From Microcaldota archaeon (GTDB lineage: Archaea; Micrarchaeota; Micrarchaeia; Norongarragalinales; JACRGE01): a DNA stretch of 34,357 nucleotides. Both the position numbers and the translations under genes were made by a program. The DNA is taken from positions 1-34,357 of the forward strand of contig JACRGE010000038.1 of assembly GCA_016212465.1 (NCBI GenBank), read 5' to 3'. Below are positions 16,015 to 22,043 of this stretch, piece by piece. Under the pieces are notes generated by a model. The model ran no database searches. It saw only the letters and a program-made list of their open reading frames with translations, and was not told the DNA's origin. Each line of letters starts with the position of its first letter. Position 1 is the first letter of the stretch.

Positions 16015-16046
16015 GCTCCTTAACTCCACTTCTTTTTCCTTGAATC

Positions 16047-16493
16047 TTACTCCTTCTTTTTCCTCGGCTTCTTTGCCTTCGGCTTTTCTTCTTTTTCCTT
16101 AGCAGGAGCCTCTGGTTTTGCTTCAACTGGCGCAACACCACTGAGTTTGCCAAGCAATTCTGTTAAAGCCGATTCAGCTGAACCAGCTTTTGCAACTGCA
16201 ACAGCTGCAGTTCCAACGCTCAGGCCAGCTGCTTTTCCGAGTTCCTTTTTGGTGGAGATGTACATAAACGGAACATTTTTCTCCTGGCAGATGACTGGAA
16301 GGTGCATTACAATCTCTTCTGGGTCCACGTCCTCAGCAATCAGAACCAGCTTCGCTTCCTTCCGCTCAATGGATTTAGTCGTCTCGTTCGTGCCCTTTCT
16401 CGCCAAACCAGAATCCCTCGCGGCTTCCAGCACTGCAAGGGCCTTTTGCTGCAGATCCCCGGGAGTAGCGAACTTGACGTAACTCTTAGCCAT
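16047..16493 (-). CDS. rpl7ae: Ribosomal protein L7Ae (kink-turn RNA-binding protein)
   Basis: 148 residues from the ATG at 16493, with GAGGTGAG upstream; the track start adds MRRGEI. The fold is the L7Ae/L30e type: ARKGTNETTKSIERKEAKLV, then IAEDVDPEEIVMHLPVICQE and the GLSVGTAAVAV loop. The GTNE motif contacts kink-turn RNA. L7Ae serves in the 50S subunit, in C/D and H/ACA RNPs and in archaeal RNase P. A Lys/Pro/Glu-rich tail of about 25 residues after the core is longer than usual. It is the first gene of the L7Ae-eS28-eL24 cluster. Confidence 0.96.
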   Translation of the reverse strand: MAKSYVKFATPGDLQQKALAVLEAARDSGLARKGTNETTKSIERKEAKLVLIAEDVDPEEIVMHLPVICQEKNVPFMYISTKKELGKAAGLSVGTAAVAVAKAGSAESALTELLGKLSGVAPVEAKPEAPAKEKEEKPKAKKPRKKKE

Positions 16494-16539
16494 AATCTCA
16501 CCTCGTCTCATCGGTCATTGATTAAAAACAAAACTAGCG

Positions 16540-16570
16540 AAATTATTATAGGAAGGAAGGTTTAAATATG
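16540..16570. promoter_or_regulatory. Promoter region between L7Ae and trm5
   Basis: On the minus strand CTATAATAATTT (16540-16551) lies about 50 nt before the L7Ae start, and CATATTTAAA lies at 16561-16570. The latter also reads TTTAAATATG on the plus strand, so it may serve trm5 as well. Which TATA box is used cannot be decided from sequence. Confidence 0.4.
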
Positions 16571-16694
16571 TTCTTTAAAACTGAGAGTCCCAAAAGTGCG
16601 ATTGACGAAATCACATCAGCTCAACTAGGAGTCAAAAACAAGAAGTACGAGCCTTTCCTAAAACGTTTTTTAGCAGCAAACACTTAATAGCTGT

Positions 16695-17714
16695 ATGCTA
16701 GGTTTGCGGGTTGAGAAAAAAAACGCTGAAAAAGCCAGGAAACTGCTTTTAGAGCAGGGATGCCTTTCAGAGGAGTTCTCTACTTTTTCAGACTCCTCTT
16801 TCGTCTACTTTCCAGTATGCTCAAAAGAAATTGAATTGCCTTTCAAAGCAGAATTCATATCAACGAAATTCCCTAAAAAAACTAGGCAGAGGGGATTCCA
16901 TGAAATACTGGCTGAGTCAAAAAAATTCACCAAACGCGAATTGGCGCTTGTCCCAAGGGCGTTTGACCTGATTGGAGACATCGCGTTGATCGAGATTCCT
17001 CCTGCTTTGCGCAAAAAAGGAAGGGAGATTGCGGATGCACTCCTGAAGTCCAGCAAACGCATTAAAACAGTCCTTGCAAAGGCACCAGTTCGCGGCAGGT
17101 TTCGGGTTAGAAGAGCTGAGTTCTTGGGAGGCGAGGAGAAAACTGAAACTGTCTACAAAGAAGCGGGTTGTGTTTTTAAAATGGATTTGGCTAAAGTCTA
17201 TTTCTCTCCAAGACTTTCATTCGAGCGAGCTAGAATTGTTTCTTTAGTCAAGGACGGCGAGCGCATTCTGGTTCCATTTGCTGGCGTAGGCTCGTTCCCG
17301 CTAACAATTGCTCTACGAAAGCAGGTGAAGATAGTCGCCATAGAACTCAACCCTCATGCTGTGAGGTTCATGCATGAAAACCTTAGGCTGAATAGGGTGG
17401 GGGAAAAAGTGTTGGTGATTGAAGGAGATGCAAAAGAGCTGATGCCCAAATTCGATGGATGGGCTAACCGCATAATCATGCTGTTGCCTGAAAAAGGGCC
17501 GGAGTTTCTGGATGCCGCGGTGAAAGCGGCTGCCCCTGATGGAGTAATTCACTTCTACGCTTTTTCTGAAAAGACGCAATGCAACAGATTGTTGAAAAAA
17601 ATAGCCGCTGCCTGCAAGAAAAACAAGCGTTCTTTCAAGGTGCTCAATCAACGGATTGTAGCTGAATACTCACCAAAAATAGTGGAGTTTGTGATTGACT
17701 TCGGGGTTCTGTAA
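16695..17714 (+). CDS. trm5: tRNA (guanine37-N1)-methyltransferase Trm5
   Basis: 339 residues. The N-terminal D1 domain starts MLGLRVEKKNAEKARKLL. The core has AFDLIGDIALIEIP, VYFSPRLSFERARI, the SAM-binding PFAGVGSFPLTIAL and ELNPHAVRFMHENLRLN, as in archaeal Trm5. The enzyme methylates N1 of G37 beside the anticodon to prevent frameshifting. The catalytic-loop segment that usually reads MNLP reads MLLP here, a loss of the usual Asn. The stop abuts the convergent membrane enzyme with no gap. A 39-codon ORF upstream is discussed under rejected items. Confidence 0.9.
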   Translation: MLGLRVEKKNAEKARKLLLEQGCLSEEFSTFSDSSFVYFPVCSKEIELPFKAEFISTKFPKKTRQRGFHEILAESKKFTKRELALVPRAFDLIGDIALIEIPPALRKKGREIADALLKSSKRIKTVLAKAPVRGRFRVRRAEFLGGEEKTETVYKEAGCVFKMDLAKVYFSPRLSFERARIVSLVKDGERILVPFAGVGSFPLTIALRKQVKIVAIELNPHAVRFMHENLRLNRVGEKVLVIEGDAKELMPKFDGWANRIIMLLPEKGPEFLDAAVKAAAPDGVIHFYAFSEKTQCNRLLKKIAAACKKNKRSFKVLNQRIVAEYSPKIVEFVIDFGVL

Positions 17715-18734
17715 CTACCAATAAATGGATGTGATTCCCAGAAAAGCAAAAACCGCTTGGAACAGCAGTAGGATTGCGACAAGCTGCTTTTCGGTCGGCT
17801 TAAACAATTTCATCACCACGTGCGTAAGCGAGTATACTCTTCCCGCATAGTGCAGCCTGCCTTTTCTTAGTGTCCCAAAGTTTTCCGCCCTAAACTTCGA
17901 ACGCGCCTTGAGGAAGAACTCTATTATCTGAGGCATTAGTAGGATTACTCCGACACGCTCCATGTTTCCGATTATTATCGCACTTGCAATTGCCCCGCCG
18001 ATTACGTATGTAGCTGAATCGCCGGGGAATATTTTTGCGGGATACCAGTTGAAGAAAAGGAATGCAAGGCAGGAAGCGAAGAGCGCGACTGCAATGAATG
18101 CGCTTTCTGGCCGCCCCAATAGGTAAGCTGCACCGAACAAGCCAGTGCTTGCAACTACTCCAACGCCTGCTTCCAAGCCATTGAATCCCGCCAACAAGTT
18201 GATGAGGTTAGAGCAGACTATTACGCCTAACGGAATCAGAATCAAGGGATAGACTACCCCAAAGTGCACGTCTCCAATGAACGGGAGAGTCATCATTGCC
18301 GTGCCAGCGTTAAGCACCATCAACGGAAGCGCGGCAAAGGCGGGCAGAACCGTTCTATACACTTGCCTGAGTGGAATAAAGTCTTCTATGATTCCGATCA
18401 TTGCAATCAGAGTAATACTCAAGAGCCCTCCCAAGGCTAGGTCAATCTTTTGTTCTGGCATTAAAACAAGCGAGAAAAGCATTCCAACTGTGAAGCCAGT
18501 TATCACCGCGATTCCTCCACCACGCGGAACCAGATGAGGTTTACCCTTGGCCTCTTTCACTTCAACAGCTTTAAGCTGCTTCATTTCCCCTAGGTTCAAT
18601 CCACCTTCAACCTTGTTTATGTCAACCCCCACAAACCCCCGTTCCTTCATCTTCTTTATCAAGTAGGGGACGACTGCGAAGGTTATAATGAAACTGATTG
18701 CTAGAGTGATGAAGTAAGGGTGTGAAAATGCCAT
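17715..18734 (-). CDS. MraY/WecA/Alg7-like GlcNAc-1-phosphate transferase
   Basis: 339 residues with about ten membrane helices. Cytosolic motifs of the polyprenyl-phosphate N-acetylhexosamine-1-phosphate transferase family are visible: VPRGGGIAV, IEDFIPLRQVYRT, NLLAGFNGLEAGVGV and FNWYPAKIFPGDSATY. The enzyme would move a sugar-1-phosphate from a UDP-sugar onto dolichyl phosphate, the first step of N-glycan or cell-surface glycan building. The DD pair common in loop 2 is ED here. The many sequons on surface proteins in the window fit an N-glycosylation role. A TATA box GTTTTATATAACC and a GAGGAGAG ribosome binding site precede the ATG. Confidence 0.88.
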   Translation of the reverse strand: MAFSHPYFITLAISFIITFAVVPYLIKKMKERGFVGVDINKVEGGLNLGEMKQLKAVEVKEAKGKPHLVPRGGGIAVITGFTVGMLFSLVLMPEQKIDLALGGLLSITLIAMIGIIEDFIPLRQVYRTVLPAFAALPLMVLNAGTAMMTLPFIGDVHFGVVYPLILIPLGVIVCSNLINLLAGFNGLEAGVGVVASTGLFGAAYLLGRPESAFIAVALFASCLAFLFFNWYPAKIFPGDSATYVIGGAIASAIIIGNMERVGVILLMPQIIEFFLKARSKFRAENFGTLRKGRLHYAGRVYSLTHVVMKLFKPTEKQLVAILLLFQAVFAFLGITSIYW

Positions 18735-18764
18735 GCACTCTCCTCAAGTAAATAATCAACGTGG

Positions 18765-18777
18765 GGTTATATAAAAC
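18765..18777 (-). promoter_or_regulatory. TATA box for the GlcNAc-1-P transferase-like gene
   Basis: GGTTTTATATAAC on the minus strand, centred about 37 nt before the ATG at 18734. The T-rich stretch just before it (CTTTTTCTC) may also end the 5S rRNA transcript. Confidence 0.5.
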
Positions 18778-18796
18778 CTTGAGAAAAAGATGAAAG

Positions 18797-18913
18797 TGGC
18801 AGCAGCAACCAGTTTTCCCGCTACGAAAGCAGTACTCGCTGGATCGTAAGAGGTCTTAACTTCCGTGTTCGAGACGGGAACGGGTGTTGCACCTCTCCTA
18901 TGACCGCTGTCCA
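18797..18913 (-). rRNA. rrf: 5S ribosomal RNA
   Basis: On the minus strand the central region reads CACCCGTTCCCGTCTCGAAC followed by ACGGAAGTTAAG, the most conserved part of 5S rRNA. Helix I forms between CAGCGG near the 5' end and CTGCTG near the 3' end. Length is about 117 nt; the ends are set by helix I and may be off by a few bases. No 16S, 23S or tRNA gene is next to it, so it is transcribed alone, apparently from its own TATA box. Confidence 0.93.
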
Positions 18914-18932
18914 AGATAATTTGGAAGAAAGG

Positions 18933-18942
18933 AAATAAATAC
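18933..18942 (-). promoter_or_regulatory. TATA box for 5S rRNA
   Basis: GTATTTATTT on the minus strand is centred about 25 nt before the inferred 5S 5' end, the normal archaeal distance from box A to the transcription start. Confidence 0.55.
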
Positions 18943-18959
18943 CTGACGGCAGAGGATTT

Positions 18960-19715
18960 TTAAGACCACTTGCAGCCGCCTGAAACGCACTTGCAGGAAA
19001 GTCCGTACTTGGTTTCGTCAAAACACTCTCTCCATTCGCAGGTGGTTACTACGGATTCTTCCGTTCTTGATTGGCATACCTGCCCAGAGCATCCTCCGGT
19101 CGTGCAATTTGCGTTAGAGGAACAACGGCCGTAGGTAGAACTGCCGCAGAACCCCAAGGTAGTCGTAGTGACTGAAAAAAACCTTATCCTGAACTCGTTC
19201 AGCTTTTCTATAATCTGCGTCAAGCTTTGCGGCATGTTCTGAGGAAAGTACATGGAAACATTCTTCTCCCTTCCGTTTATCCTAAAGGTGACGAGCCTGC
19301 TCGGCAGGTCCATAGGACAATTTTGCCGGCACCAGTACGAGTCGTTGAAGCTGAAAACATTTGCGTCGGCCACCATTTTCTTGAAGGCTTGTAGTTCGTT
19401 ATGCGGAAGCTCGCTTTCTCTCGTCGTGATGTTTGCGTCAAACCAGCGTCGTTCTTCAAGGAAAAGGGAGCCGTTGTTTCTCACCCAGAACTTCCCATAC
19501 GCGTCAACCATTCCACTGTACCATGAGTGCATCACTTCAATGTTTTCACGCATTTCAATGCTCGTTGACGTTTGAGCGGCAGTAGTGGTGGCGCCTTCCG
19601 AGGTAGTTGTTGTAGCGAATGCGGTTGTGGACGTGGTGGCGGTCTGGGTTTGATTTACGCACCCGAATAAAACCAAAGTGGAAAAAAGAAGAAAAACAAG
19701 GAGCTTGTCTCTCAT
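18960..19715 (-). CDS. Lipoprotein with eight-cysteine-cluster domain
   Basis: 251 residues from the ATG at 19715; the track start at 19787 lies inside the TBP-like gene. The signal peptide ends in LVLFGC, a lipobox, followed by a Thr-rich linker. The C-terminal domain FCGSSTYGRCSSNANCTTGG, then CSGQVC and a TTCEWRECFDETKYGL segment, matches the eight-cysteine-cluster domain known from many archaeal and bacterial lipoproteins. The middle 100 residues (WYSGMVDAYGKF...) are unrecognised. The gene starts 4 nt after the TBP-like stop, so the two are probably co-transcribed, although a functional link is not evident. Confidence 0.8.
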   Translation of the reverse strand: MRDKLLVFLLFSTLVLFGCVNQTQTATTSTTAFATTTTSEGATTTAAQTSTSIEMRENIEVMHSWYSGMVDAYGKFWVRNNGSLFLEERRWFDANITTRESELPHNELQAFKKMVADANVFSFNDSYWCRQNCPMDLPSRLVTFRINGREKNVSMYFPQNMPQSLTQIIEKLNEFRIRFFSVTTTTLGFCGSSTYGRCSSNANCTTGGCSGQVCQSRTEESVVTTCEWRECFDETKYGLSCKCVSGGCKWS

Positions 19716-19719
19716 TTTC

Positions 19720-20046
19720 TCACTCTTCAATGAAGTCCTTGAGCAGTTCAACCGCCCTCTTGATGCTCGTCTCAATCTGTTTCTCACTCTTTGCTCCAGA
19801 GCAAATTACTTTCCCATTCTTGAACAAAAGAAGTGTTGTACCAATTTCCTTGAGGCGCATGATCGCACCAGGGAATTGTTCCGGTTCATATTCAACGTTG
19901 TCAACTTCCATCGCAATGTTGAACAAATCCAGTTCAACGTTGAGGTTGGCGCTTGCGACGATGTTCTCTACCTTGAAGCTCACGTCTATCTTCTTTTTCT
20001 TCCCAGGCTTCTCTTCCCCAGCAGTTTTTTTCTTTCCTTTCGCCAT
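19720..20046 (-). CDS. Single-repeat (half-size) TATA-binding protein
   Basis: 108 residues: a Lys-rich tail (1-20) and one complete TBP repeat (about 21-108). VENIVASANLNVELDL, EYEPEQFPGAIMRLKE and LLLFKNGKVICSGAKSE are clear TBP signatures. The Asn of NIVAS (N28) and the two DNA-kinking phenylalanines (F58 in PEQFPG, F75 in LLLFKNG) are kept. Archaeal TBPs are about 180-190 residues with two such repeats; here the stop comes after one, and the next gene, a lipoprotein, begins 4 nt later. I see no second repeat in any frame nearby. It could act as a homodimer that rebuilds the saddle, as a partner of a second half encoded elsewhere, or as a modulator. The ATG follows a GGGGGGAG site. Confidence 0.88.
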   Translation of the reverse strand: MAKGKKKTAGEEKPGKKKKIDVSFKVENIVASANLNVELDLFNIAMEVDNVEYEPEQFPGAIMRLKEIGTTLLLFKNGKVICSGAKSEKQIETSIKRAVELLKDFIEE

Positions 20047-20057
20047 TACGCTCCCCC

Positions 20058-20070
20058 CTATATTTTTAAG
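20058..20070 (-). promoter_or_regulatory. TATA-like sequence near the TBP-like start
   Basis: TTCTTAAAAATAT on the minus strand ends 12 nt before the start codon region and is too close for the usual box A spacing to an mRNA with the GGGGGGAG site. It may be a protein-binding site instead. Confidence 0.3.
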
Positions 20071-20103
20071 AATCGGATATCTGTGTAGTCATTAGTTTTT
20101 GGT

Positions 20104-20134
20104 GCTTTAAAAAGGTTTTTAAAGGCGTTTTTAA
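20104..20134 (-). promoter_or_regulatory. Tandem TATA-like tracts upstream of the TBP-like gene
   Basis: On the minus strand three A/T tracts follow each other at 10-11 nt spacing: GTTAAAAACG, CCTTTAAAAA and CCTTTTTAAAG. They lie between the structured RNA candidate and the TBP-like gene. Helically phased TATA-like sites before a TBP gene suggest autoregulation, but this is inference from spacing only. Confidence 0.4.
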
Positions 20135-20259
20135 CCCTTGCGGGGAAGAGGGCTTTGCACAACAACCTGCTCACTTGCACGTTAACCTAGACGGCTGCAC
20201 AATAACCACCTTGGAAACCCCAAGGAGCATTAGTTATCATGCAAAGTCGCGGGGGGGTT
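20133..20259 (-). ncRNA. Candidate structured RNA, class unknown
   Basis: About 127 nt without an ORF on either strand. Read on the minus strand, AACCC/GGGTT closes the ends (20255-20259 with 20133-20137) and CTTTGCA/TGCAAAG forms a second helix (20240-20246 with 20153-20159). An internal hairpin pairs 20231-20243 with 20196-20208 over 13 bp, all Watson-Crick or G-U on the minus strand, with a CCTTGG/CCAAGG tip stem. The TGCA at 20240-20243 is shared by two helices, so they compete. G-U rather than A-C pairs favour the minus strand. It is not a tRNA, 5S or a C/D RNA, and I do not recognise RNase P or SRP RNA. Confidence 0.4.
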
Positions 20260-20286
20260 GCGCTTTAAAAGAAATCAGTTAGTGGC

Positions 20287-20604
20287 TTATACCAGCAATA
20301 GGATGAAGATCAGAAACACGACGAATACGAGTGCATCCTGTGCACTGAATCCACGCAAGCTGTTTATGACGAGCCAGAGCAAACCCAGTATTCCGATGAC
20401 TCCGATTGCCCCCAAAGCGAGTGCGCCGACGATGGCCCCCACGAATATGGAGAAAACCAGTACGAGGACAAGAATGATGCCGCCAATAACCACCGCAAAA
20501 GCGCCCCACACGCTCTCACTGGATGAATAGCCCTGGTACTGAGTAAGTATAAAAAGGAGAATCACGAAACCTATTATCACGGTCATGAAGTCGTCGAATT
20601 GCAT
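20287..20604 (-). CDS. Small four-helix membrane protein, unknown function
   Basis: 105 residues from the ATG at 20604; the track start at 20625 lies in the TATA box. About four hydrophobic helices, with a very Gly/Ala/Ile/Val-rich middle (VGAIVGALALGAIGVIGILG). There are only a few charged residues and no known motif. The start codon is about 26 nt from the centre of the TATA box at 20624-20635, which fits a leaderless mRNA, and there is no ribosome binding site. Confidence 0.6.
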   Translation of the reverse strand: MQFDDFMTVIIGFVILLFILTQYQGYSSSESVWGAFAVVIGGIILVLVLVFSIFVGAIVGALALGAIGVIGILGLLWLVINSLRGFSAQDALVFVVFLIFILLLV

Positions 20605-20623
20605 ACTACTATTAGGTGGTAAC

Positions 20624-20635
20624 AAATATTTAAAC
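20624..20635 (-). promoter_or_regulatory. TATA box for the small membrane protein (leaderless start)
   Basis: GTTTAAATATTT on the minus strand is a strong TATA box whose spacing to the ATG at 20604 places the transcription start at or next to the start codon. Confidence 0.55.
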
Positions 20636-20646
20636 CTTGGTTTTTG

Positions 20647-20656
20647 TTTAAAAAGC
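20647..20656 (+). promoter_or_regulatory. TATA box for the eL21-rpo4-DUF655-ksgA cluster
   Basis: GTTTAAAAAG lies about 45-54 nt before the eL21 ATG at 20701, back to back with the TATA box of the divergent membrane protein gene. Confidence 0.45.
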
Positions 20657-20700
20657 CGCTTAAACTAGTTTCGGCTTTTGACGGATTTTTGGTGGTTTTA

Positions 20701-20973
20701 ATGAAGAGATCACGGGGCGCTTATTCAAAGAAAGGACGTAGCCTAAAGAGCAAGGGACTGGTTCCCATAACGCACATGCTGGAGCGCTTTGAAATAGGCG
20801 AGCACGTACGCATAGACATTAATCCTCGCTTCGGTGGAAAACCCCCTCTCAAGTTCAACAGAAGGATTGGCGAGGTGTTGGGCGCACGTGGTGACTCTTT
20901 TGTGGTCAAGTTGGCTGACTTAGGCAAAGAAAAGATTTTTACAGTTCCAAGCATTCACTTGAAGAGGGCGTGA
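20701..20973 (+). CDS. rpl21e: Large ribosomal subunit protein eL21
   Basis: 90 residues from ATG at 20701; the track start at 20644 is before the likely promoter. The N-terminus MKRSRGAYSKKGRSLKSKGL and the segments VRIDINPRFGGKPPLKFNRR and GEVLGARGDSFVVKL match eL21. It opens the conserved archaeal cluster eL21-rpo4-DUF655-ksgA. Confidence 0.96.
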   Translation: MKRSRGAYSKKGRSLKSKGLVPITHMLERFEIGEHVRIDINPRFGGKPPLKFNRRIGEVLGARGDSFVVKLADLGKEKIFTVPSIHLKRA

Positions 20974-21046
20974 ATGCTTAATTAGTTGTCCCTCATTAGC
21001 CTATGGTGAGAAATTCATTCACTTGAAATGCATGGAAGGGAAGCGT

Positions 21047-21382
21047 ATGGAGCTTGTGAAAAATGAGCCCATTACATTGGCTGAAGTAGTGGCGTTGTTG
21101 AAGAAAAGGCAGGCGGACGGGGAGTTGAGTTACGAGCAGCAGAACGCCTTGGATTACGCCGAGAAATTTTCGAAGGTTGATGTAAAAGCCGCGAAGGAAT
21201 TGATGAAGGAACTGGCCAAGATTAATGGCCTTGGTGAAAAATCGGCTGCGTGCGTCACGATAATCAACATCCTGCCTAAGAAGGAAGAGGAAGCGAAGGC
21301 CATACTCTCCAAGGACAAGGTGGAATTGCCTGAGGAGTCCCTAAAGGAGATCATTAAAATCATTAAGAAATACCGCAAATAA
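21047..21382 (+). CDS. rpo4: RNA polymerase subunit Rpo4 (RpoF)
   Basis: 111 residues from the ATG at 21047, with GAAGGGA 6 nt upstream; the track used a TTG at 21023. PITLAEVVALLKKRQADGELSYEQQNALDYAEKFSKV is the Rpo4/RpoF helical start, and the HRDC-like C-terminal part contains INGLGEKSAACVTIINILP. Rpo4 pairs with Rpo7 to form the stalk that binds nascent RNA. Order after eL21 is conserved. Confidence 0.94.
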   Translation: MELVKNEPITLAEVVALLKKRQADGELSYEQQNALDYAEKFSKVDVKAAKELMKELAKINGLGEKSAACVTIINILPKKEEEAKAILSKDKVELPEESLKEIIKIIKKYRK

Positions 21383-21470
21383 AATTGGTTCTTGAAGGTG
21401 GAAAGCATTTGGATTGGGGGGATAGTTTCATCGGTTAGCTTAGAGAATGCATAATTATCGGGTGTTTTGA

Positions 21471-22034
21471 ATGTTTAAGAGAGAGGAATACGGCTTAGTA
21501 CTAGATTTCCTTCCCTACGGCAGAGCCGATGAAGCAAAGAAAGAGCAGTTTGTGCAGGTGGTGGGCGAACAATTCTTTACTCTTCTAGAGGTAGTGATAA
21601 AACCAGGCATGACAGCTGACGTGGGGGAACGAATATACATCGGAAAGGGCACTCGTGACAAGGTGGACTACATCAAGTCAAGGATTACATACGCTCAGTT
21701 AACCAATACAGCAAAGCGGGAACTTCAAGGAATGGTCAGAAGAATTGTGGCAGCCAGGGAAGCAGAGTTCGTTAACTTTATCAATCACGCGGGCGCAATC
21801 AACATACGGTCGCATACGCTTGAACTCCTTCCTTCAATTGGGAAAAAGCATTTGCAGGATTTGTTGAGTGAGAGGGAAAAACAGCCGTTTACCTCTTTTG
21901 AGGACATTCAGAAGAGGGTCCCGCATCTGGGAAAGATCGAGGACTTGTTCATCAACCGAATCGTAGAAGAGCTGGAAGGAATTTCGAAGTACTACCTATT
22001 CGTTAAAATGCCTTCGCAGAGTGAAGCGTATTAG
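21471..22034 (+). CDS. DUF655-family protein (OB fold plus helix-hairpin-helix)
   Basis: 187 residues. YGLVLDFLPYGRADEA opens the OB-like N-terminal part, with VGERIYIGKGTRDKVDYI. The C-terminal half contains a helix-hairpin-helix pattern LELLPSIGKKHLQDLLSER and FTSFEDIQKRV. DUF655 proteins are almost universal in archaea beside ksgA and are presumed nucleic-acid binding with an rRNA or tRNA role, not proven. The start has GGGTG 7-11 nt upstream. The stop is 9 nt before the ksgA ATG. Confidence 0.9.
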   Translation: MFKREEYGLVLDFLPYGRADEAKKEQFVQVVGEQFFTLLEVVIKPGMTADVGERIYIGKGTRDKVDYIKSRITYAQLTNTAKRELQGMVRRIVAAREAEFVNFINHAGAINIRSHTLELLPSIGKKHLQDLLSEREKQPFTSFEDIQKRVPHLGKIEDLFINRIVEELEGISKYYLFVKMPSQSEAY

Positions 22035-22043
22035 TTGGTTCTG

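Noticed and set aside
15911-16153. 80-residue Lys/Arg-rich ORF in the L7Ae-eS28 spacer
   Set aside because: The first half is an alternate frame of the A/G-rich L7Ae tail and the rest crosses palindromes; there is no start signal.
16568-16687. 39-codon ORF just upstream of trm5
   Set aside because: The translation looks fairly protein-like and ends 7 nt before trm5, but its ATG lies inside the likely TATA box and there is no ribosome binding site, so it would be missed by transcripts from that promoter.
19715-19800. Frameshift that would restore a second TBP repeat
   Set aside because: All frames after the half-TBP stop were read; they give the lipoprotein signal peptide or stops, with no TBP-like sequence.
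20133-20259. tRNA, H/ACA or SRP RNA identity for the structured region
   Set aside because: No T-arm GGTTC motif, no ACA tail after the hairpin, and none of the conserved SRP helix 8 bases were found.
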